A program made the position numbers and the translations under genes. A stretch of DNA of 6,590 bases from Clostridia bacterium (lineage in GTDB: Bacteria > Bacillota > Clostridia > Christensenellales > CAG-314): the NCBI GenBank assembly GCA_017452035.1, contig JAFTNE010000026.1, forward strand, positions 1 through 6,590. Direction: 5' to 3'. The notes beneath the pieces are model-generated. The model saw only the letters and a program-made list of their open reading frames with translations, did not search any database and was not told the DNA's origin. Below, piece by piece: positions 5,718 through 6,590 of this stretch (the first letter of the stretch is position 1; each line of letters begins with the position of its first letter).

Positions 5718-6590
5718 AGCCAACCCTCGTGTGTTGCTTTGTACTCGGCAACCATTGCGTCAGCATCGGCAACCATTTTTGCAATGTCGGCTGTGTCCGT
5801 CAAAGTTGCGCCAGCAGTGCATTGGTGGCCACCACCACCGTATTTTTCGGCAAGGGCGTTGATTTCCATAAAGCGCGAGCGAAGTCTAACACGAATTGTT
5901 CCGTCTGGGCAGTTGATAAATGCCAACCAGCACAAGCTACCCTTGATGGAGTTCATGAATGATACTGCCTCGCTTGCTTGCTCGAGATTGAGGCCGAATT
6001 TTTGTTGAATTTCGTCTGTGATGTGGATGTAAACAACGCCATTTGGGGAGCGTTGCATGTTTTCGTGCACGAAGGACTCGAACTTGAAGGAGTCGAAGTC
6101 TTGCAGGTACAAGTTGGCAAACAGCCACTCGGTGTTGATACCCATATCTAGTAGCATACCTGCAAGGCGCATTGTGTCGCCATTGGTGGATTCGTAACGG
6201 AAACGGCCACTGTCGGTAACCATACCAGTGTAGATGTAGGTTGCAGTTTCAACGTCAATTTTGAGTTCATCTTGGAAATATTGGTAGAAGTAAGCAATCA
6301 TTTCACTGCAAGAACTACGCAAGTCTTCCACCCAGCTAACGTTGCCATAGGGGGCAATGTCAATGTGGTGGTCGATTTTGATAATTTCCTTTGCCAAGTG
6401 AACCTTGCTGTTGGAAATACGTGCAAGGTTTGCTGTATCGGTAACGATAACAAGTGCATCGGAGTACAGTTCGTCAGCAATAGGCTCGTCGTCTACGCCC
6501 AAAAATGCCAAGTAGTTGGATGAATCTTCCGTTTGTGTATAGATTTCTTTCTCGGGGAAAGTTGCGCGCAAAATGCCAGCCAAGCCCCTA
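5714..6590 (-). CDS. nrnA: DHH/DHHA1 phosphoesterase, NrnA-type nanoRNase / pAp phosphatase (N-terminus off-window)
   Basis: NrnA degrades RNA fragments of 2-5 nucleotides from the end to mononucleotides and usually also converts pAp (3'-phosphoadenosine 5'-phosphate) to AMP, using Mn2+ in the cytoplasm. The frame is open to the right edge (R-G-L-A-G-I-L-R); the TTG at 6583 is an internal Leu codon, not a start. About 290 residues are visible, and the family usually has 310-330. Only the first ~25-35 residues with the HxxPDxDA metal motif should be missing. Numbered from the TTG codon, the visible motifs are VTDTAN (47-52, metal Asp49), IDHH (70-73), SSCSEM (90-95) and TGMVTDSGRFRY (119-130, Asp124). 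The DHHA1 substrate-binding motif YGGGGHQCTAGAT spans 248-260. It ends TGA at 5716-5714, overlapping surE. DHH proteins related to c-di-AMP phosphodiesterases are an alternative, but they normally carry extra N-terminal domains. Confidence 0.92.
   Translation of the reverse strand, partial: RGLAGILRATFPEKEIYTQTEDSSNYLAFLGVDDEPIADELYSDALVIVTDTANLARISNSKVHLAKEIIKIDHHIDIAPYGNVSWVEDLRSSCSEMIAYFYQYFQDELKIDVETATYIYTGMVTDSGRFRYESTNGDTMRLAGMLLDMGINTEWLFANLYLQDFDSFKFESFVHENMQRSPNGVVYIHITDEIQQKFGLNLEQASEAVSFMNSIKGSLCWLAFINCPDGTIRVRLRSRFMEINALAEKYGGGGHQCTAGATLTDTADIAKMVADADAMVAEYKATHEGWL
5724..5728 (-). promoter_or_regulatory. Shine-Dalgarno site of surE inside nrnA
   Basis: On the - strand GAGGG lies 6 bases before ATG 5717, within the last codons of nrnA (His-Glu-Gly-Trp-Leu). 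Its spacing is right for the ATG and far too short for the TTG at 5723, so it decides the start. Together with the ATGA overlap it suggests translational coupling of surE to nrnA. Confidence 0.75.

Noticed and set aside
5718..5723. TTG at 5723 as the surE start.
   Set aside because: It would add two residues before the standard MRIL start, and GAGGG would then abut it with no spacing. The ATG at 5717 has proper spacing and the ATGA overlap.
5574..6008. + strand open frame opposite surE and nrnA.
   Set aside because: It lies antisense to two well-recognised conserved genes, and its product resembles no family I know. It is a shadow frame.
6581..6583. TTG at 6583 as the nrnA start.
   Set aside because: The frame stays open to the window edge, and the preceding residues (R-G) fit the GSxxGLxxxL helix of the family. 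The first metal motif must lie upstream.

Overview
The window is a convergent locus. A very large, repeat-built, probably extracellular protein is on the + strand (1-4875, open at its 5' end). Two housekeeping-type nucleotide-metabolism genes are on the - strand: surE (4995-5717) and a DHH/DHHA1 phosphoesterase of the NrnA type (5714-6590, its N-terminus lost at the right window edge). A 119-base intergenic gap holds two back-to-back terminator-like hairpins, one for each converging unit. No RNA gene, CRISPR array or insertion sequence is visible.

The giant protein has 1624 visible residues and a modular plan. A beta-helix-like stretch with repeated GGxF turns comes first. Four arrays of cysteine/histidine-rich units follow. 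They are separated by two copies of a ~150-residue paralogous beta-rich module and one InlB-B-repeat-like module, and the protein ends in a ~140-residue beta-rich, carbohydrate-binding-like domain. By hand count there are about 82 cysteines, nearly all in the four arrays, at evenly spaced ATC / CxxC / GH positions. That pattern looks like a string of small metal-binding (zinc-ribbon-like) beads. No sortase motif or C-terminal membrane segment is present, and any signal peptide lies off-window.

The organism is most likely a low-to-moderate-GC anaerobic Bacillota-type bacterium (Clostridia or a relative), probably gut-associated. The basis is the NrnA sequence style, the known abundance of this kind of Cys-rich repeat protein in gut Firmicutes, and standard stop usage (TGA ends nrnA, so the mycoplasma code does not apply). 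This is an inference, not a determination.

The two - strand genes overlap by 4 bases (ATGA) and are probably translationally coupled. NrnA degrades very short RNAs to mononucleotides and pAp to AMP, and SurE removes the phosphate from nucleoside monophosphates. Together they could form a short salvage path from RNA fragments to nucleosides. No functional link to the giant protein is apparent.
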